A DNA stretch of 64,000 bases from Erythroxylum novogranatense (GCA_029891385.1 CM057225.1:16792620-16856619); one strand, 5' to 3'; shown: positions 10,071 through 20,866, numbered from the stretch's first letter. Made by a program: numbers and translations. Notes: generated by a model not told the origin, from the letters alone.

Positions 10071-11330
10071 TAGTTCCTATGATGGATTTCTTCAAGGGTT
10101 TAGGAACCAAGGACCAAACTTTGTTCCTAGTAAATTGGTTCAGCTCCTCTTGTATAGCTAAAATCCATGCTTCATCTTGAAAAGCTTCATCAATCTTCTT
10201 AGGCTCTATTTCAGAGACAAATGCTGCATTAGCTTCTCTTCTGAATTTGGACCTTGTTTGGACTCCTTCTGAGGTCTCTCCTATGATTAACTCTTCTGGA
10301 TGAGAACTCTTATATCTCCATTTTTTTAACCCAAGAGTCTCTAGAATATCCTCAATCTTGTCTACCTGAGTTTCTGATGATGAAGCTTCTTTAGTATCAC
10401 CTAAGGGCATTGAAGGGATTTCACTATCCATATCATCTTCCTTACTTGGTTGGAAACTATCATCAAACTTGACATGAATAGTCTCCTCAACAGTCTTCGA
10501 GGTAAGATTATAAACCCTAAAAGCCTTCGATGATAAGGAGAAGCCTAGAAAAATTCCTGAATAGGTCTTTAAATCGAATTTGTCCAACATTTCTTTTGTA
10601 TTCAGTATAGAGCACTTGCAACCAAATGGATGAAAGTATGATATATTTAGTCTCCTTTCATTCCATAACTCATAAGGAGTTTTCTTCAATAAAGGTCGCA
10701 ACAATATTCTATTCTGAATGTAACATGTTGTATTCACAGCTTCTACCCATAAGTATTTAGGAAGATTTATCTCACACAGCATAGTCATTGCCATCTCTTG
10801 AATCATCCTATTCTTCCTTTCAACAACTCCATTTTGCTGTGGAGCCCTAAGAGCAGAGAAATTGTGAAAATTTCCATTCTCCTCACAGAATATTCTAAAC
10901 TTCTCATTCTCAAATTCTCCACCATGATCACTCCTAATACTAGCTATCGACATTCCTTTTTCACTCTGTAACTTTTTGGAAAGGGTTTTAAAACACTTAA
11001 AAGACTCATCTTTGTGTGACAAAAACAGTATCCAACAAAATCTAGTAAAGTCATCAACAATAACAAGTCCATATGACTTTCCGCCAAGACTTATTATCCT
11101 AATTGGACCAAATAAATCCATATGTAACAACTCTAGAGGTCTCGATGATGTTAAGGTATTTTTAGAAGAAAACGATATTTTGACTTTTTTTTTTTTATGG
11201 CAACTTTCACAAAAGAAATCCTTGTCAAAACTTATTTTTGGTAATCCTCTTACCAAATCATGCTTTAACAGCTTTGAAATATGTTTAAAACTGACATGAT
11301 CTAGCTTTTTATGCCATATTAGTCTTTCTT
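10066..11330 (-). pseudogene. Copia integrase (plus RT N-terminus) of D
   Basis: A 396-aa uninterrupted frame (10066-11256), preceded by the zinc-binding HH pair (DHVSFKHI, about 11310) and then CESC. The catalytic DDE triad is visible: Asp in HMDLFGP, Asp in IRSDHGGEFE and Glu in NGVVERKNR. The C-terminal GKR-like region includes GCKCSILNTKE and HVKFDDS. The frame runs into the RT N-terminus (AWILAIQEELNQF). This is the best-preserved coding piece in the left stack. It joined cDNA ends to host DNA. The H-pair is outside the long frame because of a frame break near 11260. Confidence 0.88.
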
Positions 11331-12121
11331 CTTCAGTTGATAAAAAACACGAAACATTTTGATTCTGAAAATCTTCTAAATCAATTTTTTAAAGATTAAT
11401 TCGTCTTTTGGCAGAAAAGAATATAGACCCATCTTTGTTTCTGACTTCACAAAGATTTTGATTGAACGCAACTTCAAAGCCAAAGTCACACAATTGACTG
11501 ACACTAATCAAATTGTGTTTCATACCATCAACAAGCAGCACATTATCAATACATGTAAAGGAATCTTTACCTATTTTACCGATTCCAATTATCTTGCCCT
11601 GCTGGTTGTCTCCAAAAGTTATCGATCCTCCCTTCTTATACTAAAGATCTAGGAACATAGACCTTCTTCCCATCATGTGTCGCGAGCATCCACTGTCCAA
11701 ATACTAATGGTGCTTGCTGTCACTTCCAAAAAGGGATATCTGTAGGAGATATTATTTTATTTTTCGGTACCCAAATTTTCTTAGGTCCTTTTGGGTTAGT
11801 AAAATGCACAGAATGATAGTGATGCATTTGATAAGATTGTTAATGAAAATGTGATTGTTGGAACTTCCTTTTCTGTTGAGACATATTTCTAGTAAACCCT
11901 AATCTAGTTTTATCACTCGGATGTCTACACTTTCCTAACATATCATTCATTTTTCTCGTACTTTTAGTGAAAGTTGCTAGATCAGCTAAAAGACTCTTGA
12001 TCCTAAGCTTCAATTGATTGATCTCTTTGGATCTATCTATGACTCCCTTTTTCTTAATTTCCTCTACTTGCTTTTTTAAGCGTGTGTTCTCGCTTTCTAT
12101 CTCTTGTGTATTTTCAGATTT
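11331..12121 (-). pseudogene. Copia protease region of D, frame-broken
   Basis: The aspartic protease signature LDSGCSRHM is readable at 11680-11700 (Asp codon at 11695-11697). Upstream lies the linker between gag and protease, and downstream a typical KIGNSFTC..VDGM-like stretch leads to integrase. Stops and frameshifts break every frame. The enzyme would have matured Gag-Pol. Confidence 0.7.
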
Positions 12122-13340
12122 TTACATATTTTTCTTCAACAGTTTGTACTGCTTCGTAATAGCATGGGAATCTTCTAGTAGTTCAGAACATGCATCTTGC
12201 AAGTCATCATATTTAGAGGTTACCTCCTCATCACTTTCCTCTTCGGCTACCAGGCATATATTTGCATGATCTGATGTCTCAGAGCATGTATCTGATCCAG
12301 ATGAATCTAGATCCTCCCAGGTTGCCATCATGCTTTTCTTTCCTTCTCTACTCTTCTTTGGTTTCCTCTTTAATGTTGGACACTCGAACTTGTAATGTCC
12401 TGGTTTGTTGCACTCGTAGCATATGATGGATGTCTTCTCTATCTTCCCATCATCTTTGTCGTTTTTTTTAGATTTGATTTCCTTTGGACTTCTTCTTCCA
12501 CATCCGTCTGATCTTCTTAGAAATGAAGGATAGCTCGTCATCTTCTTCACTGGACTCTTGTTCTGACTCATTGGAATCATCGTCCTTTGATTCTTCAATC
12601 TTCAGAGCTTTTGATGAATTCCTCTTCCTTTGAGTCTTGTGATTCTTTTGTCCGGCCTTTAGTCCTATCGACTTGTCCCGTCTGGGCTTGTCTTCAGCAT
12701 CGAGCTCAACTTCATGTATCTTCAACGATCTAAGCAGTTCGTCAAGTTTTAATACGCTTAAATCCTTGGCTTCCTGTACAGCAGTAACTTTTGGTCTCCA
12801 CCTCTTTGGTAGACTTCTTAGGATCTTATGAACGTGATCTTGGTTGTCATAAGTTCTTCCAAGAGCTTTTAATCCATTGATAATTGTTTAAAATCTTCCA
12901 AACATTTGATCAATAGATTCTTCATCTTTCATTTTGAACAGCTCGTACTGATCCACAAGAATACTTATCTTGGATTCTTTAACTTAGTTCGTACCTTTAT
13001 GTACGATGGATAACGTATCCCATATCTCCTTCACAGTATCGCATCTGTGGACTTTATCGTACTCACTTCTGCTTAAGGCACAACTCAAGAAGAACTTTAT
13101 TTTAGAGTTTAGTTAAAATCTCGCCTTTTGATCAGCCGTCCATCTGATTCGTGGAATAAGATTTCCTTCTTCATCCGCTGGTGTGTATGGTCCATTCTCT
13201 ATTACGTCCCAAAGGTCAACATGAGTAGATTCGATAAACAACCGCATCCTATCTTTCCAGTAGTGATAGTCTTCTCCGTTAAACACCGGAGGTCTAGTGA
13301 CTGAGGCACCTTCCGCTATGTATGTATGTGATTCCGCCAT
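12122..13340 (-). pseudogene. Copia gag of D, with CCHC zinc knuckle
   Basis: The start is taken as the ATG at 13340 (MAESHTYIAEG), 43 bp after the PBS. The N-terminal part contains FNGEDYHYWKDRM, the common Copia gag opening. The reading frame changes several times. The C-terminal part carries the RNA-binding zinc knuckle CYECNKPGHYKFEC (C-x2-C-x4-H-x4-C) at about 12380-12425 and an acidic, Ser-rich tail. Gag forms the particle and binds genomic RNA. The homologous gag of E starts in the same way. Confidence 0.82.
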
Positions 13341-13383
13341 AATCTTTAATCCACACTTTGTTAAGGTGATCCTTGGACACCAA

Positions 13384-13395
13384 GCTCTGATACCA
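13384..13395 (-). other. Primer-binding site of D (tRNA-iMet)
   Basis: A perfect TGGTATCAGAGC on the minus strand, two bases inside the LTR end. Confidence 0.9.
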
Positions 13396-13651
13396 ATTAA
13401 AGTGAATCACACGTTAATACAAGACTTATTATACAATATACAAATGCACAAGAAGAGGGAGTTGAATTGTGTATTTTTTTTAAGCCCCTTCGAAAACGTT
13501 TTGTTAAAAGAAATTTGTTCTTTTCACAAGAACCACTGAAAATCAAAGTTATAAAGTATTTTTTGAAAACTTGTATAAAAACTAGTAAGATCGAAAATTG
13601 AAAGATAAGAGAGATTAAGAGTTGAGAGATGTTAACACAACGATTTTTATA

Positions 13652-13680
13652 CTGGTTCACCCCAAACCGTGGGCTACGTC
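13652..13680 (-). promoter_or_regulatory. Conserved SIRE-LTR leader motif in D
   Basis: The minus strand reads ACGTAGCCCACGGTTTGGGG followed by TGAACCAG, almost unchanged in F (16123-16150) and in both E LTRs. The GGTT...AACC arms can pair across a 7-nt loop. Confidence 0.65.
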
Positions 13681-13976
13681 CAGTCCTCAAATATCTTTCT
13701 GAGATATCATTATCTCTCAAAACGTTACAAGTATTCTTTATCTCCGAGCCTCTTCAAGTCTCTTACAATCAATATTCTTTCACACTTAGCCTCTGCAGGC
13801 TATCTACACTACTTTCAACTGAAAGGTTTTTTGAGCTTTGTTATAGAAAAATAGCTCTAGATTTTTTGCACAATAGTTTCTCTCAAGTATTGCTAAGCTC
13901 TTTGATTTCATTAACTTTTGTAACTTTTGCAATCTTTGTAATTTTCGTAACTTTTTTAATCTTTGACTCCGACTGA

Positions 13977-13984
13977 TATTTATA
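13977..13984 (-). promoter_or_regulatory. TATA box of D 5' LTR
   Basis: TATAAATA on the minus strand, in the same position relative to the leader motif as the TATA boxes of E and F. Confidence 0.65.
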
Positions 13985-14094
13985 GTCTTCGTCTTCAACT
14001 GCTTTTTGATTCTTGATTCTTGCTTCTTTCAAGAAACGATTATGCAGTTGAGTTTTGTAACTAACTCAAACTGATTCTTGATTTGACGTGGTTT

Positions 14095-14400
14095 GCTTCC
14101 GTCTGCTTTTCTTCGTCTACTTTCTTTCGTCTTTTTTTCATTTTAGCTTCCGTCTGCTTTTCAATTTAGCTTCCATCTGCTTTTCTTTGTCTGCTTTTCT
14201 TCCGTCTGCTTTCTTTCGTCTGTTTTTCTATCTTCTGCTTTCTTTCGTTTGTTTTTCATTTTAGCTTCCATCTGCTTTCTTTACTCGCCTCGCTTTTCTT
14301 CGCTTTTCATCCATCGCTCGCTTTTTCGTCTTTTTCTTACGCTCTACTTTCTTTCAGCTATTTTTCTTAATCTGCTTTTTCATTATTATTTTGCCTCATC
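14095..14400. repeat. Degenerate pyrimidine-rich minisatellite in D U3
   Basis: Repeated phrases of about 15-18 bp (cttccgtctgctttt, ctttcgtctgttttt, attttagcttccatctg) fill the U3 part of the LTR. It holds the same place as unrelated tandem arrays in E and F. Confidence 0.65.
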
Positions 14401-14434
14401 AAAATCATTTATGTAACGCCATTTTGACTTAACA

Positions 14435-15185
14435 ACCAAGACCTACAATTGTACCCAATGAAAATAAGGGGAAGAAGAAAATGTATCCAGAAGGAAATAC
14501 AGGTGATTTGACAGAAGATCAGAGAGAAGCATAAGTGAGGAACATAGATGAGGCAGGTTATACAACTCAACCAAGAGGGATGTATGTTTCACACCATATT
14601 TCAAAGGCATCAGGAAGTCAGTGCGGACGCTTCACCACAAATGAAACTTCTCAGGTAGTTGGCAGAATAACCGAAGGGTAGTACATAACTATCAGCATTG
14701 AAGGTATTAATTTCAATATAGAGACTCTTGTGCACCTAATTATGCACCTTAGACCTTTGAACTCTATATCTTCAATTAAAAATGTACTACACCTTCTTGG
14801 AAAACCGGTTCCAAAGCTACCTAGACCTGATGACCTTGATCTCTCTGAAGGAAACCTATCGTTCAAACCTCCTATTTTCACAATCATTGAATTGGATGTT
14901 TTACCTTCAGAACCATTTGTTGCTACAAACTTCCTTCCACCAAGACCACTACAACATGATCCTAATATTGGTTTGGAAGAAGTTAGTCACATACAGCAGG
15001 GGAGTCATGAAGCCTTGGTCAAGGAAATTGAAGAAATTCATTACAAGGTTGATGATCTGCGTGACTTAGTGGGTGATCTACATGAGGAAGTAGCTCATTT
15101 ACGGGTTTCTATGAAAGAAGACCTCAAGATGATCCGCATTGACATGCAACGAATGTTCTTTGAAATTATGAAGCATATACGATGA
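14435..15185 (+). pseudogene. env-like (third) ORF of F, C-terminal part
   Basis: An open frame of 151 codons (14730-15185) ends in a probable coiled coil (the heptad-rich stretch around KVDDLRDLVGDLHEEV). The upstream 300 bp continue it with stops. It lies between pol and the LTR, the place where SIRE/Maximus elements carry an ORF often called env-like. E has a homologous, more broken region with a similar coiled-coil end. No signal peptide or membrane segment is visible in the part present, so an envelope function is not supported here. Confidence 0.6.
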
Positions 15186-15388
15186 AGATTTTTTATTAAT
15201 AACAAATAGGGGGAGAAGAAAAAGAAGAAGAAGAGAAAGATAGGAGAAGCAAAAGAAGAAAGAACATGGGGAGACCAAAGAAAAGTAAAAGAAGATAATA
15301 TTGCTTACTTACAATTTTTCACAATTGTATATCTTCTTATAAATAATACTCGATTATCCTTCTAAAATTATGATAATTTGTTATCATC
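15186..15388 (+). other. F 3' UTR, purine-rich
   Basis: Downstream of the env-like stop there is a TAACAAATAGGGGGAGAAG motif followed by an AG-rich run. A nearly identical motif follows the env-like region of E (40441-40460). It may be a secondary PPT-like signal. No ORF is present. Confidence 0.5.
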
Positions 15389-15402
15389 AAATAGGAGGAG
15401 AT
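15389..15402 (+). other. Polypurine tract of F
   Basis: AAATAGGAGGAGAT immediately before the LTR start TGCTAAGTC. Confidence 0.7.
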
Positions 15403-15502
15403 TGCTAAGTCAAAATGACTTTACGTCTAATAATTTTGGTGACAATCAAATAATAATAATATTAGAAAAAAGATGAACTGTTTTGATAAGTGTGTTAAGC
15501 GT

Positions 15503-15678
15503 GAAGAAAACACAAAAGGAAGAAAACACATAAGGAAGAAAACATAGAGTGAAGAAAACACAGAAGGAAGAAAACATAGAAGGAAGAAAACACAGAGTGA
15601 AGAAAACACAGAAGGAAGAAAACACAGAAAGAAGAAAACACAGAAGGAAGAAAACACAGAAAGAAGAAAACACAGAAG
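15503..15678. repeat. 16-bp minisatellite in F U3 (about 11 copies)
   Basis: The unit is GAAGAAAACACAGAAG with small variants (catag, gagtg), directly tandem. In the reverse frames it produces a Phe/Ser/Cys-rich pseudo-ORF, which is a shadow. Confidence 0.88.
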
Positions 15679-15836
15679 GAAGAGTAAAAACACAGACGAT
15701 ACGAAAACGAAGACAATAGTATGTCGAATGGTTACTTAGTTTGAGTTAGTTACAGAACTCAACTGAATAACGGTTATCAAGATACAAGAAGCAAGAAGCA
15801 GTTATCAAGAAACAAGAAGTGGTTGGAGACTTAGGC

Positions 15837-15844
15837 TATAAATA
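15837..15844 (+). promoter_or_regulatory. TATA box of F LTR
   Basis: GGCTATAAATACTAG, the same context as in E (GGCTATAAATACAAG). Confidence 0.65.
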
Positions 15845-16413
15845 CTAGTTATAGTCGAAGACTAAATGACTTTCAACCTTTTAGCTTTCAAGTTATTACT
15901 TACAAAAACTCTGTATTCATTGTGCAAAACATGAGAGCTATTTTTACTGTAACAAAGCTCACATTATCTTTCTAGTGAGAGAAAGGAAAAAATGAGAGCC
16001 TGAAGAGGCTAAGAGAGCGAAAAATAATACTAGGTGTAAGAGACCTGAAAAGGCTCTGTAGAGAAAGAATACTTGTACATTTTGAGAAGAATAGTAAAAT
16101 TCAAAAGAATTCTGAGGACTTAACGTAGCCCAAGGTTTGGGGTGAACCAGGATAAAATCGTCGTATCCATCTTCTAGCTCTCTACTTTAATTTCTATTGT
16201 TCTTATACAAGTATATAGAAGTTACTTGAAATTTAATCATGAAGATATTTTCGTATAAACATTGTGATATTCATTTAATAGTTTTGAAAAAGTTAGTTTT
16301 CAAAGAAATATCAAAGGGGCTTGTATTCACGAAAAGAATACACAATTCAACCCCCCTTCTTCTGCATTTTGTATATTGTACATAAATACTATACTAACAA
16401 GTGATTTACTTCA

Positions 16414-17187
16414 ATTAGATGTATATAGGCGTAATCCTAAAATACCTCAATCTTTCGTATTAAGTCTAACTTGATTAAGTTACCTTTTTTCCTCTCAGTA
16501 AGAGTTCTTTATGTGTCACTCACTCATTAGGTTACTAAATATGTTGGGACATAAATTACAACCCTGAATTATATTTACATTTAAATAAATCAAAATCCTT
16601 TAATTTGTCTTTAATTTTATAATTAAATAATTTATATCAATAGATTAAGATTGACTGACTAGTAACACGTCATAATAATTAGGAATGATAAGGTGTTTTT
16701 ATTAATCTTTCTATTCATAATTTTTATATAATTCAATTATTTTATCATTTAATGTTTTGATTAGACATAGAATATGGAATTAATGTCTACTCGCTTAAGT
16801 CTAATTATAGTAGTTATTTACCATTAGTAACTAATTTATTAATGATATTTAAATGTTGTTTTCAAAGTGTTATTCCACCTTAGTTAAGGATTTCCTTATC
16901 AATACTAATCAAGAATAATGGAACATTCTCCTAATCACTTCCAAAACAACAATAACATTTTTGTTTTACTATATCTAATCTATTTACAATTTCATTTTTA
17001 CTAATCTTAAATAAAACATCATTGTTTTTGTTGGATGTATATGTTTAAATTGAGAATGAGGGACGATAAAGATGAAGCATTAGCTTACATTACCTTCAAC
17101 TTCAAGATTGGGTTTGGACACTTGGTCTTTGATGAATGAGCTTCTACTAACATTTGAAAGCTTCATTCATAAGCTATAAAAAATTGA
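16414..17187. other. AT-rich region, no gene seen
   Basis: Flank of F. Stops occur in all frames and no recognised motif is present. The left partner of the F target site is outside the window. Confidence 0.5.
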
Positions 17188-17590
17188 GAATATCATGCTT
17201 TAGTAAAAATTGTACTAGACCTTTATATATCTAGTACAAAGTTTATGTTCAAAAAATATCACCACCCAAGAAAGATAAGTCCCAAGTTGATATTAAAATG
17301 AGAAGATCATCATGAGTATGAAGAATATCATAGCTAAGTAAAATTGTAGCAGACCTTCATACATCCAATACTACATTTATGTATAAAATACTACCACCTA
17401 TAACAGACAAATCACACGCTCACTTTAAAATGAGAATACCATTTCCAAGTATAAAGAATATCATGCCTCACCAAAACTATACTAGAACTTTATACATCCA
17501 ATATCACACTAATTTACAAAAAATACCTCCACTTATAATAGATAAGTCATATGTTCACCGTATCATTTTGTCACTGAGTACAAAGATTAC
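17188..17590. repeat. Diverged tandem repeat, about 133-bp unit, three copies
   Basis: Copies start with GAATATCATGC or close variants at 17188, 17323 and 17456. Each continues through a block with agacctttatacatccaa, a block with ataccaccacc-type sequence and a block with aaaatgagaa. The copies differ from one another at many positions. Confidence 0.7.
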
Positions 17591-19329
17591 CATACATTAC
17601 ATATAGGATCAAATCACGCCTTAATTCTTTGACATGTGTAAAGGCTTATGGTTGCTCCCAACAATACTAGTAAGGGGTCAACTTTAATGTAGTTCTCACT
17701 ACTGACTCTTGTCCTTATAATACTTATTAGCTCACTAAAGCACCTAGGTCCCTTTTTAGGAAAGATTAATCGCAAAATCTTTAGTGAACCTGATTATAGG
17801 GGAACACTTCTTAAGTTAGAGAAAGAAGCTTAAGAAATCAAAAGAAAAGAAAGAAAAGAGAGAGATCCTCTTTTTAAACATGTTTCCAGTTGCCAAATTA
17901 AAATTTTCACCTATGTGAAAAGAGTGTCCTCACCTCTACCCAAAAAGGTGTTTCCCAACCTAAGGTTAAAGAAATTAGGGCCTACCTTATGATCATCATA
18001 GTCATGGTGAATCTGGGTTAATGCTTAAGATTAGTGTAGAAGAATAGAAAGTGGAGCTTGCCATGGTCCTTTTAAAGTTTTTCTTTTTATTTGGAATTTA
18101 GTTTCTTAAAATTTGGATATATGTTATAACATGGATTATGTTGTAGGTTTTTCAAAGTTGGATATATCACTGCTAGACTTCTAGCTCAAGTCCTATTTTT
18201 AGTTTTATGCTTGGTGCTTGTTTTGAGTTTGGATGTTATGGCCCTTTTTTGTGCCTTGTTTATCCAACTTAAACAAAGTTCATTTTTTTGTTTGATTTCA
18301 GTCATGCTTATGTTTCAATATTTTCATACTAGTAATATATATCTTTTCGTCCTTTTTATTTCTTTTCTAGGTTTGCTTTCTCTAATTTTAACTTGCTTAG
18401 CTTATTTGTTTAGTTTTACTGGTTTTCCAATATGTTTTCTCTTAATATTTTCTAAGGGGATGAAGGTGGTCTAACTAATCTATAAGTGTACAAAGTCAAT
18501 TATAACAAGTTCCTAAATTTGAATATTCCAAATGATTGATCCCATAGGAACTATATCTTTATATCTATTAATACTATTTAAACAGGAAACTAAAAACTAT
18601 ACTGATAAAATATAATTAATTCACTAAACTAGTAAAATTAAGGAAAATAAACTTAAAGAAAATCAATTAAACAAACATCGGGATTCGGAGTTTACATATA
18701 TGGTATTCTAATTATCAAATAATATTTCTTATCTAGGTTGAAATAATAATTAGCCTAAAGTACCTATGCTTTTCTTAAAGCACACAGGTATATTTAATTA
18801 GCAACTATCACCTCGGGATGCATAATTTAACCTAATCAAATTTGTTAAATATAGTTAATCTAATTGGTTATCATAATAGTCTAGGATACTTTTAACTTTC
18901 TATCACTATTCACAAGAACATGATACCTCTAGAAACCTTTTATTACCAAACTACCCATTTAACTTTGACATGAGGATTTTAGTATATATCTCGTGTCCAT
19001 AAAAAGCTCCTCATCATTTTCTCCAATTCTTTAGTGATGTTCTTGAAGAGATCCATGTGTAAGGTCTAATAGATATGGAGCTTATTTAAGATGGATCTAA
19101 TAAATTATAACCTCTCTATGTAAACAAACATTTATTGCATTAGTGGACAATTCTCTTATAGAACATATCAAACAAGGTTAACAATCTCTATATGTTGATC
19201 TTTTAGTTGTAACGAGAATTCTCATATATTTGAATGGGAGATTTCAACTTTATTCCAAATATCTTAAAATTGAATGAGCTAAAGAATTTGTTTCAGTTGA
19301 TATTAATAAATATCTTTTGTCTCTATTGT
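17591..19329. other. AT-rich region, no gene seen
   Basis: No convincing coding region. The longest plus-strand frame (18211-18474) is a hydrophobic, T-rich shadow. The stretch around 18500-18980 may be decayed transposon sequence but nothing identifies it. Confidence 0.45.
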
Positions 19330-20606
19330 TGTTGACGTGTAAGATATAATTAAATGTCTAGAGTGAATTCATTAGGATCTTAACTAAGCTAGCATCTACT
19401 TTGTAAAATATGAGAAAATCATATACAAAAGAGAGATAAATGATCCTTTATTTGGGACATTTATTTTGGAATTTAAAGATGGATCAATTCTAATATTATG
19501 TTCAGTAAGATTAGTCAACACTTTAACACGAATAGAAAATAGGTAAGGAGACAAAGGATCTCTTTGTCTGATTCCTCTCCATCCTTTGAATACTTTAATT
19601 AGTTCACCATTCATCAACACACTAAATGAAGTATTTACGATGTATTATTCAATCCAAATTATGAATTTATAAGGAAAACCAAAATCATCTAGTGATTGTA
19701 ATATGAATTCCCAGTTAACCAAATCATGGGCCTTGTGGAAGTCAATTTTTATGACACAACTCTTGACGAAGTCTTTCTTTTAGTAGCCTTTAAAAAGCTC
19801 TTGGGTTATTAGGATCTAATCTCTTATGTTTCTTTCCTTTATGTAAGCACCTTGAGATTTACGTATGAATAAAACAAAATTCAGCCATGCGGCTATGATT
19901 TTGGATATAATCTTGTAGATAGTGTTGTAATAAGATATAAGCCTAAAATCTTTGAGACATTTGGGATTTAGCTTATTAGGAACTAGGAAAATATGCTTTG
20001 GTAAATTCCTTGACAAGTTTCCCAAAATTGAAAAATTCTAAGATTGTCTTATTGGTTTAAACTATTATCAGGCTTTAAGATTCCTTATAGAAGAATGAAT
20101 TTAAATTATCAGGACTATGGGCTTTGTTAATATTAAGGCTTATTAAAGTGTTTTCTATATCATAAAAGTTGAAGGGTCTAATGAGCTTTTGAGATTATTT
20201 AGCTAATATTGACTTTGAAATGAACAAGTTAAGCAACTGCAAAACATATTACAATTTAATAGTAGAGCCTAATATTTCTTTAAAATGCTTACCTTTTCTT
20301 TTAGCCCCTTTTAGTCCCAAATTATCTCACCACTATCCTTAACAAGATATGTAATTTTTTTGGAATTCCTTTTAACTAAAGTGGCCTTCAAAAAGAAAGT
20401 GGAGTTTTTGTCATCATTTTGTAACCATTGTACTCTTGATTTACGTTTTAGCAAGGATTTATAGGCATCAAGTGCTCTAATAAAGTCACTTAGAGCAAAT
20501 CTTTCAACTTTAATCTTGGCATTATTTTCTAGATCCAAGTACAAATCTATTTGAGATTGAGTTAGGCTACTTCTAGTCTCTTTGATATCAAGTCATTTGC
20601 TACTCA
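19330..20606 (-). pseudogene. L1-type LINE reverse transcriptase remnant
   Basis: Three minus-strand blocks occur in the right order. The endonuclease-RT linker is KSRVQWLQNDDKNSTFF (20311-20544). RT block 1-2 is LKDFRLISYYNTIYKIISKIIA with AYIKERNI (19816-20025). The block with WRGIRQRDPLSPYLF (19396-19620) is followed by a damaged counterpart of the YADD catalytic box. These are the landmark motifs of plant L1 ORF2. Stops and frameshifts separate the blocks. Its 5' side is interrupted by the Cassandra element at 20607. An L1 endonuclease remnant on the same strand at 52300-53276 may be the other half. Confidence 0.82.
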
Positions 20607-20866
20607 TGTAACAGCCCAGATCACCCACTCACAGATATTGTTCACTTTGGGCCTTGACCCAACTAAGCCCTCATGGTTTTTCTTTTTCCAAAGTCTTCCC
20701 AGGAGGTCAACCATCCTAGTACTACTCTCACCCAATCACATTTAACCTCAGAGTTCTAATAGGATCCGGTGCATTAGTCCATGAAAAACACGTTTGTAAG
20801 GGAGAGGTATCCGTATCCTTATAAGGCGTACTTTGTTACCCTCTCCAACCGATGTGGGATCTCACA
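20607..20866 (-). repeat. Cassandra 3' LTR (260 bp)
   Basis: On the plus strand it starts TGTAACAGCCCAGATC and ends GATGTGGGATCTCACA. It carries the 5S-like block and a CTTATAAGG TATA-like motif near 20820. Confidence 0.88.
20692..20780 (-). promoter_or_regulatory. 5S rRNA-derived segment with Pol III internal promoter remnants
   Basis: The minus strand reads like the 3' three-quarters of plant 5S rRNA. GCACCGGATCC, an A-box-like GGTTAAATGTGATT, GAGAGTAGTACTAGGATGG and the C-box region GACCTCCTGGGAAG are all present. A few substitutions (for example GGTTGACC for GGGTGACC) have accumulated. In Cassandra this is regarded as a Pol III promoter source. It is not a 5S gene. Confidence 0.88.

Larger units (their letters stand above)
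9403..14434 (-). mobile_element. D: SIRE/Maximus-like Ty1/Copia element, 5' two-thirds
   Basis: On the minus strand the order is 5' LTR (13398-14434), tRNA-iMet PBS, gag, protease, integrase and reverse transcriptase: the Copia order PR-INT-RT. The rest (end of RT, RNase H, env-like region, 3' LTR) is displaced left by the insertion of C and lies outside the window. D itself interrupts the env-like ORF of F. The SIRE-type assignment rests on the RT block EFEMSMMGELKFF, the gag type and the LTR shared with E and F. Confidence 0.8.
13398..14434 (-). repeat. D 5' LTR (1037 bp)
   Basis: On the minus strand it starts TGTTAAGTCAAAATGGCG (14434) and ends with TGATTCACTTTA (13398). It matches the LTRs of E and F at both ends, in the conserved leader motif and in the TATA box. 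A pyrimidine-rich degenerate tandem array occupies 14100-14400. Confidence 0.88.
14435..16413 (+). mobile_element. F: 3' end of a SIRE/Maximus-like Copia element
   Basis: The segment contains the end of an env-like ORF, a short 3' UTR, a PPT and a 3' LTR. It begins abruptly at the outer end of D's LTR, so D is inserted into F and the 5' part of F lies to the left, outside the window. The LTR is of the same family as D and E. Confidence 0.78.
15403..16413 (+). repeat. F 3' LTR (1011 bp)
   Basis: It begins TGCTAAGTCAAAATGAC and ends GATTTACTTCA. It contains an 11-copy minisatellite (15503-15678), a TATA box and the leader motif. It is homologous to the D and E LTRs at both ends and in the leader. 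Confidence 0.82.

Noticed and set aside
13384..13395. tRNA gene fragments at the GCTCTGATACCA motifs
   Set aside because: These are primer-binding sites next to LTR ends; no cloverleaf sequence around them.
15427..15716. Overlapping Phe/Ser/Cys-rich ORFs on the minus strand
   Set aside because: They are translations of the 16-bp minisatellite in the F LTR; all frames are open because the unit lacks stops. No real protein.
18211..18474. 87-aa hydrophobic plus-strand ORF resembling a membrane protein
   Set aside because: T-rich sequence in decayed intergenic DNA gives Phe/Leu-rich translations by chance; no start context, neighbours or homologous copy to support it.
20692..20780. A 5S rRNA gene
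   Set aside because: Only part of 5S is present, it lies inside a TRIM LTR with PBS and PPT, and it carries substitutions in the promoter boxes.
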